This document shows positions 40,197 through 49,480 of a DNA stretch of 64,000 bases, piece by piece. The notes below the pieces were generated by a model. That model saw only the letters and a list, made by a program, of their open reading frames with translations. It searched no databases and was not told the origin of the DNA. How positions within the stretch are numbered: position 1 is the first letter of the stretch; the number at the start of each line of letters is the position of its first letter. Where the stretch lies: the NCBI GenBank assembly GCA_037446555.1, contig JBBIIK010000010.1:1-64000 (forward strand), in the 5' to 3' direction. Source of the DNA: JANWVO01 sp037446555 (GTDB lineage: Bacteria; Acidobacteriota; Terriglobia; Bryobacterales; Bryobacteraceae). Made by a program: the position numbers and the translations under genes.

Positions 40197-42293
40197 CTAT
40201 TCTTCCTCTTCGGCGACGCCCGCCGCCGCAGCCTTGTAAGCGGAGATAATCTTCTCCGCCTGCGCCTGCGGGACGAAGTCGTAGTGCGAAAACTCCATCG
40301 TGTAGGAGGCGCGCCCCTGCGTGATGGAGGTGAGGTCGTTCTGGTAGGTGAGCATCTCGGCCATGGGCACCTGGGCGCGGATGATTTGCGTGGACCCCTT
40401 GGTGTCCATGCCGGTGATGCGGCCGCGGCGGCCGTTGAGGTCCGACATCAGGTCGCCGGCGAACTCGACCGGGGCCTGCACCTCGACCTTCATGATCGGC
40501 TCGAGCAGGGCGGGCTTGGCCTGCTCCATGGCGAGCTTGAACGCCTTGCGCCCGGCGATCTTGAACGCCATTTCGGAAGAGTCCACCTCGTGGTAGGAGC
40601 CGTCGTAGAGGGTCGCCTTGAAATCGACCACCGGGTAGCCGGCGAGGAAGCCCTTGGCGGCAGCCTCGAGGATGCCCTTCTCCACCGCGGGGATGAACTG
40701 CTTGGGGATGGCGCCTCCGAAGATCGAATTGACGAATTCGAATCCCTTGCCACGCTCGAGCGGCTCCATCTTGATCTTGCAATCGCCGAACTGGCCGTGG
40801 CCGCCGGTCTGCTTCTTGTGGCGCCCGTGGACGTCGGCGAAGCCGCGGATGGTTTCGCGGTAAGGGATCTTCGGGGCGCGCAGTTCAACTTCGACGTTGT
40901 AGCGCCGCTTGAGGCGGCTGACAATGATCTCCACGTGCTGCCCGCCCATGCCGGCGAGCAGGAACTCGTTGGTCTGCGGATCGCGGTAGAAGCGCAGTCC
41001 GGGGTCCTCTTCGAGGATGCGCGCCACGGCGTTGCCCATGCGGTCCTCGTCGTTCCGGCTCTTGGCGGCGATGGCATAGGCGATGGACGGCTCGGGGATC
41101 TGGACCCTCGGATACTCGACGGAGTCGCCCTTCTCGCACAGCGTGTCGGCCGTGAGCACGTCCTTCAGTTTGGCCACTACGCCGATGTCGCCGGCATGGA
41201 GTTCGTTCACCGGCAGCAACTGCTTGCCGAACGGGACGCTCAGATGCGAAAGCCTCTCCTGGCTCTTCGAGCGCATGCAGATGAGGTTGGCGTCGTTTTT
41301 CAGTACGCCGGTGCAGACCTTGAAGAACGAGAGCCGCCCGGCGAAGGGATCGGCGACGGTCTTGAAGACGTAGGCGGTCACGTGGTCCTTGTCGGTGATG
41401 GACTTGAACTCTTCGTGATCGCCCACCATGGCGCGGATGGCGGGGTGCTCAGCAGGGTTCGGGCAGAAGGCGAGCATGAAGTTCATGGCGAGGTCCGCGC
41501 CAATGTTCAGCAGCGCAGAGCCGCACAGGATGGGGAAGATTCGGTCTTCGCGGACGGCGTCGTGGAGCCCGGCGAGGATGTCTTCGGGCGGGAGCGTGCC
41601 CTGCTCGAAGTAGCGCTCCATCAACTCGTCCTTGCCCTCGGCGATCATTTCGATCAGCGCCCCGTGCGCCTGTTCGGCGCGGGACTTCAAATCGTCGGGG
41701 ATCGGGATCTCCTTGGCCTTGCCGTCCCCTTCCGGCGTGTAACTGTACGCCTTCAGTTCGATCAGGTCCACGATGCCGCGGAAGTCGCGCTCGGACCCGA
41801 TGGGCAGTTGCACGGGGATGGCGTGCCGTCCGAAGACCTCGACGATGTTGTCCACCGTGCGCTGGAAGTCCGCGCGCTCGCGGTCGAGTTTGTTGACGAA
41901 GAAGGCGCGCGGCAGCTGGAAGCCTTCGGCGTATTCCCACACTTTTTCGGTGACGACCTCGACGCCCGCCACGCCGTCGACGAGAATCAGCGCCGAGTCG
42001 GCGGCCCCCATGGAGATTTTGGTGTCATAGGTGAACAGGCTGAAGCCGGGCGTATCGAACAGGTTCAGCTTCTTCTTCTCCCATTCCACAGCGGCGAGCG
42101 CCGTGGAGATCGTGATCTTGCGGGCGATTTCCTCGTCGTCGAAATCCGTGATCGTGTTGCCCTCGTCGACCCGGGTCAGGCGGTTGGCCGCTCCGGCGGT
42201 ATACAGTATGGCCGCCGCCAGCGACGTCTTGCCGCTATTGCCGTGGCCGACGAGGGCCACGTTTCGGACATCGGTGCTTTCGTAGATCTTCAC
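40197..42293 (-). CDS. EF-G-like translational GTPase with Phe in place of the catalytic His
   Basis: The 698-residue protein has all five EF-G domains, with P-loop GHGNSGKT (17-24), NKLD (134-137), the domain IV tip (GRHKKQTGGHGQFGDCKI) and RRGRITGMDTKG in domain V. Residues 80-84 read DTPGF, while canonical EF-G has DTPGH with the GTPase-activating His; this substitution marks the EF-G-like (FusA2/EF-G2) paralogues. Its role in translocation is unclear. GTG at 42293 is the start, with GGGAG about eight bases upstream. The tryptophanase gene is divergent. Confidence 0.85.
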   Translation of the reverse strand: MKIYESTDVRNVALVGHGNSGKTSLAAAILYTAGAANRLTRVDEGNTITDFDDEEIARKITISTALAAVEWEKKKLNLFDTPGFSLFTYDTKISMGAADSALILVDGVAGVEVVTEKVWEYAEGFQLPRAFFVNKLDRERADFQRTVDNIVEVFGRHAIPVQLPIGSERDFRGIVDLIELKAYSYTPEGDGKAKEIPIPDDLKSRAEQAHGALIEMIAEGKDELMERYFEQGTLPPEDILAGLHDAVREDRIFPILCGSALLNIGADLAMNFMLAFCPNPAEHPAIRAMVGDHEEFKSITDKDHVTAYVFKTVADPFAGRLSFFKVCTGVLKNDANLICMRSKSQERLSHLSVPFGKQLLPVNELHAGDIGVVAKLKDVLTADTLCEKGDSVEYPRVQIPEPSIAYAIAAKSRNDEDRMGNAVARILEEDPGLRFYRDPQTNEFLLAGMGGQHVEIIVSRLKRRYNVEVELRAPKIPYRETIRGFADVHGRHKKQTGGHGQFGDCKIKMEPLERGKGFEFVNSIFGGAIPKQFIPAVEKGILEAAAKGFLAGYPVVDFKATLYDGSYHEVDSSEMAFKIAGRKAFKLAMEQAKPALLEPIMKVEVQAPVEFAGDLMSDLNGRRGRITGMDTKGSTQIIRAQVPMAEMLTYQNDLTSITQGRASYTMEFSHYDFVPQAQAEKIISAYKAAAAGVAEEEE

Positions 42294-42465
42294 AGGGCAC
42301 GCTCCCAAAGAGTTTGCACTACCGGGACGCCCGGGCGGACGTCCATCTAGGGCGCATCGTAGCACAATTGCCACAAACAATTCTGGACGGATCTGTCTTG
42401 AAATCCGGGCGCGGGCCCGGCGCGACGGAGCGGCCCGCCGGGCATAGACTGGGGGCAGGACCGCC

Positions 42466-43815
42466 ATGAAAACGATCATTGAACCGTTCCGCATCAAGAG
42501 CGTCGAGCCGCTGCGCCATACGACGCGAGAGGAGCGTCAGCAGGTGCTCCGCGAGGCCGGCTACAACCTGTTTCTGGTTCCCGCCGCGGAGATTCTGATC
42601 GACCTGCTGACTGACTCCGGCACCTCGGCGATGTCTACCGAACAGTGGGCGGCGATGATGCGGGGGGACGAGTCCTACGCGGGCAGCGAGTCGTATTTCC
42701 GGCTGAAGCGAGTGGTGGAAAAGCTCACGGGGTTCCGCCACGTCATTCCGACGCACCAGGGGCGGGCCGCGGAGCGGATCCTCTTCTCCTGCCTCTGCAT
42801 GCCCGGCCAGGTGGTGCCCAACAACACGCACTTCGACACGACGCGGGCCAACATCGAATTCACGGGCGCCGAGGCGGTGGACCTGCCGCTGCCAGAGGCG
42901 GCCGACACGCAGGCGCCGCTGCCGTTCAAGGGCGGCATGGACGTGGCGGCGCTGGAGCGGCTGATCGAGGAGCGCGGGCGCGAGCGGATTCCTCTGATCA
43001 TGCTCACCATCACCAACAACAGCGGCGGCGGACAGCCGGTTTCGATGGGGAACATCGAAGCGGTGAGCCGGGTGGCGCGCCGCCACGGCATCCCCTTCTA
43101 CCTGGACGCATGCCGGTTCGCCGAAAACGCCTGGTTCATCCGCGAGCGGGAGCCGGGCTACGGCGGCTGGACGCCTTTCGACATCGCGCGCAAGATGTTC
43201 TCGCTGGCCGACGGATGCACGTTTTCCGCGAAAAAGGACGCCTTCGCCAACATCGGCGGCCTGCTGTGCACCAACGATGACGCGCTGGCGCGCCAGGAGA
43301 AGGACCTGCTAATCCTCACCGAGGGCTTCCCTACGTATGGGGGGCTGGCAGGGCGCGACCTGGAAGCCATCGCCGCGGGGCTGGAAGAGGTGCTCGATCC
43401 GGACTACCTCCGTTACCGGATCGCCTCCACTACGTATCTGGGCAAGCACCTTGCTGAAGGAGGCGTGCCCATCGTGCAGCCGCCCGGCGGGCACGCCATC
43501 TACATCGACGCCGGCAGGATGCTGGGCCACATTCCGCGCCATCAGTTTCCGGGGCAATCGCTCGCCGTGGAGCTGTTCCTCCATGCGGGCATCCGCAGCG
43601 TGGAAATCGGATCCGTAATGTTCGGCGACCATGCGCGCAACGAGCTGCTCCGGCTGGCGATTCCGAGACGCGTCTACACGCAGAGCCACATCGACTACGT
43701 GGTGGAGGCGATTCTTGAAGTGAACGAGCGGAGGCACGAACTGCCCGGATACCGGATTGTCGAGCAGCCCGCCTTCCTGCGCCACTTCTCCTGCCGTTTC
43801 GAGCCCGTTGCGTGA
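42466..43815 (+). CDS. tnaA: Tryptophanase (beta-eliminating lyase)
   Basis: The 449-residue PLP enzyme should cleave tryptophan to indole, pyruvate and ammonia. The cofactor lysine is K257 (SAKKD) and GGLAGRDLEA follows. Overall it resembles tyrosine phenol-lyase (EPFRIKSVE, SAMSTEQWAAMM), but three specificity sites agree with tryptophanase. Asp124 replaces the TPL Thr124. Ile381 (SVEIGS) replaces the TPL Arg381. The C-terminal RHFS His corresponds to TnaA His463, where TPL has Phe. No tnaC-like leader peptide with a Trp is visible upstream in the 172-bp divergent gap. Confidence 0.88.
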   Translation: MKTIIEPFRIKSVEPLRHTTREERQQVLREAGYNLFLVPAAEILIDLLTDSGTSAMSTEQWAAMMRGDESYAGSESYFRLKRVVEKLTGFRHVIPTHQGRAAERILFSCLCMPGQVVPNNTHFDTTRANIEFTGAEAVDLPLPEAADTQAPLPFKGGMDVAALERLIEERGRERIPLIMLTITNNSGGGQPVSMGNIEAVSRVARRHGIPFYLDACRFAENAWFIREREPGYGGWTPFDIARKMFSLADGCTFSAKKDAFANIGGLLCTNDDALARQEKDLLILTEGFPTYGGLAGRDLEAIAAGLEEVLDPDYLRYRIASTTYLGKHLAEGGVPIVQPPGGHAIYIDAGRMLGHIPRHQFPGQSLAVELFLHAGIRSVEIGSVMFGDHARNELLRLAIPRRVYTQSHIDYVVEAILEVNERRHELPGYRIVEQPAFLRHFSCRFEPVA

Positions 43816-43835
43816 GTGCGACGGGACCGGGAAAC

Positions 43836-43877
43836 GAAAAAGAGGGCGGATGCCGGAGGAGAAAACATCCGCCCCTC
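43836..43877 (-). terminator. Intrinsic terminator for minus-strand transcripts
   Basis: Read on the minus strand, GAGGGGCGGATG pairs with CATCCGCCCTC (one bulged C), followed by TTTTT at plus-strand 43841-43837. It stands 310 bp beyond the zinc-ribbon gene stop at 44189 and points away from it. It may end that mRNA, or a small RNA encoded in the gap. Confidence 0.7.
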
Positions 43878-44018
43878 AAGCCGGACCGGCCTGCCCGGGG
43901 GACGGGCGGCGGGCCCGAAAGTGCTTGTCTAACGGTTTAGACGCTGCGAAGGCAGAGCTTGTTTCAAATCATCACAATCCTGTCAAACAACTAGCAGAGT
44001 TCTTTTATTGCAAACGGT
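43878..44018. other. Part of the 373-bp gap between tnaA and the zinc-ribbon gene
   Basis: The gap holds two facing terminators (43836-43877 minus, 44019-44057 plus), a palindrome at 43927-43942 and, on the minus strand, two perfect TTGACA hexamers (at about 44063-44058 and 43986-43981) without a good -10. The centre is more AT-rich than its flanks. No protein gene is present; a small RNA is possible. Confidence 0.4.
43927..43942. promoter_or_regulatory. Operator-like palindrome
   Basis: GTCTAA-CGGT-TTAGAC is a perfect 6-bp inverted repeat with a 4-base centre, in the AT-richer part of the tnaA / zinc-ribbon gap. It resembles operators of small dimeric repressors but no regulator gene is near, and it could be only an RNA hairpin. 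Confidence 0.3.
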
Positions 44019-44057
44019 GCCCGCTGTTGAGCGCACTTAGCGCGAGTGGGCCTTTTT
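44019..44057 (+). terminator. Rho-independent terminator downstream of tnaA
   Basis: GCCCGCT at 44019-44025 pairs with AGTGGGC at 44045-44051 (one G-U pair), an inner GCGC pair extends the stem, and CTTTTT follows. It lies 203 bp after the tnaA stop. Confidence 0.75.
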
Positions 44058-44188
44058 GTCAAGACCGAAAAACAGGCAAACAAACGGCAGAGGAACAGGA
44101 AAGAAGGCCGGGTTTCGGCGGGACCTCAAGGACGGTTCCCGCACCGTTGCGGGGAGGCCGAGGAGGCGGCCGGCGGGCGGACCAGGGG

Positions 44189-44950
44189 TCAGACGTTCAT
44201 CTGCGCTTCGACCTCGCGCGCCGGCTCTTCGGCGTAGAGGATGCGGCGGCAGGTTTCGCAATAGACGACGCTGGCGCCGGACTTCACGTCCTGGAACAGC
44301 TGCGGGCGGATGGTCATCATACAGCCGAGGCAGCGCCCGTCGCGGGCCTCGGCCAGCACGTCGCCGGCGGGGTAGTGGCGCGAGCGGAGCCTCTCGTAGG
44401 CGGAGAGCACCTCGGGGGAGATGCGGGCGGCCACTTCCCTTCTCTCGGCCTCAATCCGCTTGAGCTCCTCCCAGTCGGCCTGTGTCCGGACCTTGGCCTG
44501 ATTCTTTTCTGCCTCCACGCTCTTTTTCTCTTCGGCCAGGCCGGCTTCCGCCATCCGGACATTGGATTCCAGCTTGTCGGCTTCGAGCATGAGTTCCAGA
44601 ATCTGGTCTTCGGACTTGCTGAAGGCCTGCTCGAAGTACTGGATTTCTTCCTGAAAGGCGCGGTATTGCTGGTTGGTTTTTGCCTCCATCATCTGGTCGC
44701 GGAGTTTGGAGATTTTCTGCCGATGAAGCTGGATATCGCCTTCAATTTTTTTTCTCTCGTTCTGGTTTGCGGAAAGGGCGGCGCGGTCCAGTTCCAGCCT
44801 CCGGGTATGGGATTCGAGGGCCTTTTCGATCTCCAGGATCCGCTTCGGCAGCTCCGCGATCTCGCGCCTGAGTTCATTGGCGCGCAGATCCAGCGCCTGA
44901 AGGCGCAGGGCAATGGCGACGTCGGGATGCATCAGATAGGAGTTTAGCAT
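44189..44950 (-). CDS. Coiled-coil zinc-ribbon protein (CT398-like)
   Basis: The 253-residue protein has a long antiparallel coiled coil (residues 15-180) and a C-terminal zinc ribbon with CLGCMM and YCETC. The family is widespread and some members have been linked to flagellar or type III functions or sigma factor binding, but its role is not firm. The ATG at 44950 directly follows the stop of murJ (TAG-ATG), which makes it the second gene of a murJ operon. An alternative ATG is at 44932. Confidence 0.8.
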   Translation of the reverse strand: MLNSYLMHPDVAIALRLQALDLRANELRREIAELPKRILEIEKALESHTRRLELDRAALSANQNERKKIEGDIQLHRQKISKLRDQMMEAKTNQQYRAFQEEIQYFEQAFSKSEDQILELMLEADKLESNVRMAEAGLAEEKKSVEAEKNQAKVRTQADWEELKRIEAERREVAARISPEVLSAYERLRSRHYPAGDVLAEARDGRCLGCMMTIRPQLFQDVKSGASVVYCETCRRILYAEEPAREVEAQMNV

Positions 44951-46576
44951 CTACTCCAGAGAGAGCCTCCGCGCGACGGGAGAGGCCAGCGCGCGGCGCG
45001 CCATCTCGAGTTCCTCGATTTTCAACGCCCGCGCCACGGCATAGAGGACTACCAGGCCAAGGGGGATGGAGATGGCAAGGTCGGCGAGCCTGGCGAGGAA
45101 GCCAGTGCCCGCGGCATGCGAGACAGCACGGCTGGAGGCGAGGACGGCGGCGGACATCACGAGCGAGGCCGCCAGTGTTTTCAGCACGACGCCGCGGAGC
45201 CTCCTGCCGTAGACGCCGCCGATGCGCGCCCGCATGGCGAGGAACTGGGCGAGGAAGGAGAACAAGGCCACGCTTGAGGTGGACAGGGCCAGTCCGGCAT
45301 GGCCGAGGCCGGCGCGGGTGACCAGCGTCCATGCCATGCAGCCGTTGATCAGGATCGAAGCGAGGCTGATGACCATCGGCGTGCGGGAGTCCTTCAGGGC
45401 ATAGAAGGCGGGCGTGAGAACTTTGACAGCCGAATAGCCGGCCAGCCCGAGCGAATAGTAGGCGAGGGCAATGGCAGTCTGGTGGGTGTCGTAGGCCTCG
45501 AAGCGGCGGCCCTCATAGATGGCGCCGACGATGGAAGGCCCGAGCACGATGAGGCCGAAGGAGGCGGGCACGGTGAGCAGAAACACAAGGCCGAGCGAGC
45601 GCGCGAGGGTTTCGCGGAACTCGTCGATATTGCCGCTGGAGGCGCTGCGGCCGATTGCGGGCAGGGTGGCCGTGGCGATGGCCACTCCGAAAAGGCCCAG
45701 CGGCAGTTGCATGAATCGGAACGCGTATTGCAGCCACGCAGTGGCGCCGTCGACGCCGCGCACGGGGTCGACGATCGAGGCGGCGAAAAACGTGTTGACG
45801 AGCACATTCACCTGAACGCTGGCGTTGCCGATGATGGCCGGCCCCATCAGCCGCGCGATGTGCCGCAGCCCCGGGTGTCCGAAGTCAAGGGCGGGACGGA
45901 AACGAAAGCCGAGCCGGTACAGCGAAGGAAGCTGCCAGAAGAGCTGCAAGCCGCCGCCGATCACGACGCCCCAGGCCATGCCGTCGATGGGCTGGAGGCC
46001 GAGCGCGGGGCCCAGCCAGAAGCCGAGGGCGATGCCTGAGATGACGCTGCCGACGTTGAACCACGTGGAGGAGAAGGCGGGCACAGCGAACCGGTTGAAG
46101 GCGTTCAGCACGCCCATGGCCTGCGCCGCCAGCGCCACCAGCAACAGGAACGGGAACATCACCTGGGTCAGGCGCACTGCCGCGGCTGTCTTTTCCGGCG
46201 CCGTGTGAGTCCAGTTCGGCGTCAGAAGCGGCACGAACCACGGCGCGAGCAGGATGCCGAGCAGGCAGAGAGCGCCGACGAAGAGAATAATGGCCGTGGC
46301 CACGAGATTGGCCAGATGAATGGCCTCCTGGCGGTCTTTGCGCTGGAGGTAATCGACGAAAGTAGGGACGAAAGCGGCCGAGAGCGCGCCTTCGGCGAAG
46401 AGGTCCCGCGTGAGATTGGGAATGCGGAACCCGATGACGAAGGCGTCATAAGCCGAGCCGGCGCCGAAGAGGCGGCTCATGACGCCTTCGCGCACAAGTC
46501 CGCTGATGCGGCTCAGGAGGACTGCGAAAGAGGCGACACCCGCGCTCTTGAAGACCTGTTCCGAAGGCGAGGACAA
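44951..46576 (-). CDS. murJ: Lipid II flippase MurJ
   Basis: MurJ (541 aa) flips lipid II for peptidoglycan synthesis. It has 13-14 membrane segments of the MOP superfamily, the opening SRISGLVREGVMSRLFGAGSA, the essential Arg-rich first helix region and RIPNLTRDLFAEGALSAAFV, a MurJ hallmark. The length is normal. Divergent from the glycosyltransferase gene across 45 bp. Confidence 0.93.
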   Translation of the reverse strand: MSSPSEQVFKSAGVASFAVLLSRISGLVREGVMSRLFGAGSAYDAFVIGFRIPNLTRDLFAEGALSAAFVPTFVDYLQRKDRQEAIHLANLVATAIILFVGALCLLGILLAPWFVPLLTPNWTHTAPEKTAAAVRLTQVMFPFLLLVALAAQAMGVLNAFNRFAVPAFSSTWFNVGSVISGIALGFWLGPALGLQPIDGMAWGVVIGGGLQLFWQLPSLYRLGFRFRPALDFGHPGLRHIARLMGPAIIGNASVQVNVLVNTFFAASIVDPVRGVDGATAWLQYAFRFMQLPLGLFGVAIATATLPAIGRSASSGNIDEFRETLARSLGLVFLLTVPASFGLIVLGPSIVGAIYEGRRFEAYDTHQTAIALAYYSLGLAGYSAVKVLTPAFYALKDSRTPMVISLASILINGCMAWTLVTRAGLGHAGLALSTSSVALFSFLAQFLAMRARIGGVYGRRLRGVVLKTLAASLVMSAAVLASSRAVSHAAGTGFLARLADLAISIPLGLVVLYAVARALKIEELEMARRALASPVARRLSLE

Positions 46577-46621
46577 CCCTCACATTGTACCCGCCGTGGC
46601 ATCCTGTCTTCGAGGAACGCG

Positions 46622-47674
46622 ATGCGCGAGCCCTTCTCGCTGCCGACCGTGCTGATCCCGGCATACAAGCCGCCGCCGGTACTGCTGCGGCTGGTGGAAG
46701 ATATGGCGGCGCGGGGCTTTGAACGGATCCTGATTGTCGATGACGGCAGCGGGCCTGCATTCGATGCTGTGTTTGACGCCCTGAAGAGCAGGCCGGAAGT
46801 TTCGCTGCTGCGCCACGAAACGAACCGCGGCAAGGGCGAGGCGCTGAAGACGGGGTTGCGGTATGCGCTGGAAAGCGGCGCGGCGGGGGTCGTCACGGCC
46901 GACGCCGACGGGCAGCATCTGGCGGAGGACATCGAGCGGGTGGCAAGACGGCTGGCGGCGGGCGACGGATCGACGCTGGTGCTCGGCTGCCGTTCATTCG
47001 AGGGACGCGTGCCGCTGCGCAGCCGCGTGGGCAATCTGGTCACAGCGGCTGCGATGCGGTGGATCGCCGGCGTCAAGCTGGCGGACACGCAGACCGGCTT
47101 GCGTGGCATTCCGCGAGCGCTGGCCGAGCGGCTGCTCAGCGCAGCCACCGGAGGTTACGAATTCGAGCTTGACATGCTGCTAATGGCCAAGCACGCGGGC
47201 TTCACCGTCGAAGAGGCGCCTATCCGCACCGTGTATCTGGAGGACAACCGCAGCTCGCACTTCAATCCGTTGCGGGACTCCATGCGGATCTACTTCGTGC
47301 TGCTGCGGTTCACCTTCGTCTCGCTGGCCACGGCGCTGATTGATAACGCCGTTTTCCGGCTGGCTCTGGCAGGAGCGTTGCACTTGCCGGAGGCCCATCT
47401 GGCGGCGCGCGCCGCCGCGCTGTGCTTCCAGTATCCGGCGGCGCGGCGCGCCGTCTTCCATTCCCGGGAAACGCACCGCCGCGAGCTGCCCAGGTTCCTT
47501 GCAGTAGCCGCCGGGCATGCGCTGCTTTCGTGGGCGCTGATCCACTGGCTGACGGCGCAACAGGGCTTCGGCCTGCTGCCGGCGAAAATCGCCGTGGAGA
47601 CGTCGCTGTTTCCGGTGAACTTCCTGTTGCAGCGGGACTGGGTCTTCACGGCGCGGCGCGCCCCGCGCCGCTGA
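46622..47674 (+). CDS. GT2 glycosyltransferase fused to a GtrA-like membrane domain
   Basis: The 350-residue protein starts with a GT2 module like dolichol-phosphate mannosyltransferase: VLIPAYKPP, IVDDGSG, TNRGKGEALKTGL and the metal-binding ADADGQH. A second part after about 235 has four hydrophobic helices with a GtrA/DPMS layout. Such fusions transfer a sugar from a nucleotide donor to polyprenyl phosphate and help flip it. The ATG at 46622 has GAGGA seven bases upstream; the open frame extends 139 codons upstream into murJ as shadow. Confidence 0.85.
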   Translation: MREPFSLPTVLIPAYKPPPVLLRLVEDMAARGFERILIVDDGSGPAFDAVFDALKSRPEVSLLRHETNRGKGEALKTGLRYALESGAAGVVTADADGQHLAEDIERVARRLAAGDGSTLVLGCRSFEGRVPLRSRVGNLVTAAAMRWIAGVKLADTQTGLRGIPRALAERLLSAATGGYEFELDMLLMAKHAGFTVEEAPIRTVYLEDNRSSHFNPLRDSMRIYFVLLRFTFVSLATALIDNAVFRLALAGALHLPEAHLAARAAALCFQYPAARRAVFHSRETHRRELPRFLAVAAGHALLSWALIHWLTAQQGFGLLPAKIAVETSLFPVNFLLQRDWVFTARRAPRR

Positions 47675-47675
47675 T

Positions 47676-49046
47676 TCAGGCGCCGTAGCGTTCGAAAAAC
47701 GCCGCCACGGTCATCGTGCCCTGATAGAAATTCCCGAGCCGGAATTTCTCATTGGGCGAGTGGAGCCCGTCATCGGGCAGACCGAAGCCCATCATGACGG
47801 TGGGAATGCCGAGGTGGCGGGCGAAGTCGCCGACGATCGGCACGCTGCCACCGCTGCGGATGAACACGGTGGGCTTTCCGAGAATCTCGTGGAACGCCTC
47901 CGCCGCGGTGTGGATGGCGGGATGATCCGGGTTGACGACGACGGCGGGACTCGACGACAGCTTGCGCACGGAGGTGCGGATGCCTTTCGGCGTGTTGGCA
48001 GCCACCCACGAGGAGAAGAGCTGGAACATTTTCTCCGGATCCTGGTTTGGCACCATGCGCATGCTGACCTTGGCCGTTGCGGCGGCGGGGATCACGGTCT
48101 TGGCCCCCGCGCCGGTGAAGCCGCCAGCTATGCCGTGGACTTCCAGCGCCGGGCGCGACCACACGCGTTCGAGCACCATGCGGTCCGGCTCGCCCACGAG
48201 GCAGGGAGAGCCCACTTCCTTTTCGAGGAACTCCTTCTCCGAGAACGGGAGCGACTTCCAGCTTTCGAGCTCCGCCGGCGCCGGTTCTGCCACATCATCG
48301 TAAAATCCGGTCACGATGACACGGCCTTCGGCGTCCTTGGCCCTGGCGAGCAACTCGATCAAGCCGTACACCGCGTTGGGCGCGGCGCCGCCGTAAAGTC
48401 CGGAGTGCAGATCGCGCGCGGGTCCGCGGGCTTCCACCTCCATGTAGACGAGCCCACGCAAGCCCGTGCAGAGAGTAGGCATGTCCTCGGCATAGAGCGA
48501 CGTATCGGAGACGAGCGCTGCGTCCGCTCTGAGCTTTTCGGGATTTTCGGCGACGTATTTCGCCACGCTGGCGCCGCCCACTTCCTCTTCGCCCTCGACG
48601 AGGAACTTCACGTTGACGGGCAGCTTGCCGTTGAGGGCGAACAGCGTTTCGATGGCCTTGATGTGCATGTACATCTGGCCCTTGTCGTCTGCCGAGCCGC
48701 GGGCGTAAAGATTGCCGTCACGGATTGTGGGCTCGAAGGGGGGAGAGACCCATTCCTCCAGCGGATCGGGAGGCTGCACGTCGTAGTGTCCGTAGCAAAG
48801 CACGGTCGGTTTGCCGGGAGCGTGGAGCCAATCGGCGTAGACGAGCGGATGGCGCGCGGTGGGGATGATCTGGATGTTCTCGAGTCCTGCGGCGCGGAGC
48901 TTGTCCGCCACCCACTGGGCGGCGCGCGCGACGTCGGCGGCGCGCGCCGGATCGGTGGAAATCGAGGGGATTCTGAGGAATTCCTTCAGTTCGTCAAGGA
49001 AGCGCGCGGAATGGGCGCGGACATAATTGCTGGCGGCTTGGGACAT
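47676..49046 (-). CDS. M20-family dipeptidase/acylase
   Basis: The 456-residue protein is a zinc metallopeptidase of the ArgE/DapE/CPG2 group. CYGHYDVQPPDP gives the first metal His and Asp, ARGSADDKGQ the bridging Asp, VEGEEEVGGA the catalytic Glu pair, and DTSLYAEDMPTLC and the late FIRSGGSVPIVG the remaining site residues. The C-terminal catalytic part is interrupted by the dimerisation domain, as usual. It probably cleaves dipeptides or N-acylated amino acids. GAGGA eight bases before the ATG supports 49046; an ATG 21 bases upstream is possible. Confidence 0.88.
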   Translation of the reverse strand: MSQAASNYVRAHSARFLDELKEFLRIPSISTDPARAADVARAAQWVADKLRAAGLENIQIIPTARHPLVYADWLHAPGKPTVLCYGHYDVQPPDPLEEWVSPPFEPTIRDGNLYARGSADDKGQMYMHIKAIETLFALNGKLPVNVKFLVEGEEEVGGASVAKYVAENPEKLRADAALVSDTSLYAEDMPTLCTGLRGLVYMEVEARGPARDLHSGLYGGAAPNAVYGLIELLARAKDAEGRVIVTGFYDDVAEPAPAELESWKSLPFSEKEFLEKEVGSPCLVGEPDRMVLERVWSRPALEVHGIAGGFTGAGAKTVIPAAATAKVSMRMVPNQDPEKMFQLFSSWVAANTPKGIRTSVRKLSSSPAVVVNPDHPAIHTAAEAFHEILGKPTVFIRSGGSVPIVGDFARHLGIPTVMMGFGLPDDGLHSPNEKFRLGNFYQGTMTVAAFFERYGA

Positions 49047-49480
49047 GGGGATTTTCCTCGAAGACATCCCCATTATAAGTGCCGCCGGAAGGGAAGCGGG
49101 CCGGGCGTACGCCTCCACCGCCCGGCCCGCCCGGCTGCCGAGCTCACCCCGCGCGGGAATGCAGAACGGCGCGCCGCCGCCGCTTGCGCCGACGCCCCAA
49201 GAGTCGGCATGATTCCCGCGCGCCTCACCGGGGAGCACGCAGACAGCCGGCCAGATGAACTTTTGCGGGAGCTGGCCGCCTCGAAATGAGCGGCCGCGGA
49301 AGCAGGGGCCGGACTTTCGCCGGCCGCCCGCAGCGGCCAGTTCCGCGGCAAGCATAACCCGCCCATTGCGCGGCAAGGCCCGGGCGCGAGCCAGAATTTC
49401 CTGAAAATGCGCGCGATATTCTTTCTCCACCCGTGTCACGCGCAGCGGCCGGTTGCCAGACGCGGCGCGGGCGAGAAACA
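49047..49480. other. Gap without recognised gene
   Basis: In these 434 bp between divergent genes there are open frames on both strands, one of them an upstream extension of the M20 frame, but no start with a ribosome-binding site and no domain. No promoter pair stands out. Confidence 0.4.

Noticed and set aside
42294..42465. tnaC-like leader peptide for the tryptophanase gene
   Set aside because: No short frame with a Trp codon followed by a suitable stop and ribosome-binding site is present in the divergent gap.
43816..44188. RNase P RNA or another large structural RNA in the tnaA gap
   Set aside because: The region is shorter than RNase P RNA and lacks its conserved GAGGAAAGTCC-type core on both strands.
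49073..49480. Open frames in the M20-cyclophilin gap
   Set aside because: Several frames on both strands are open, as usual at this GC content, but none has a start signal or familiar sequence.
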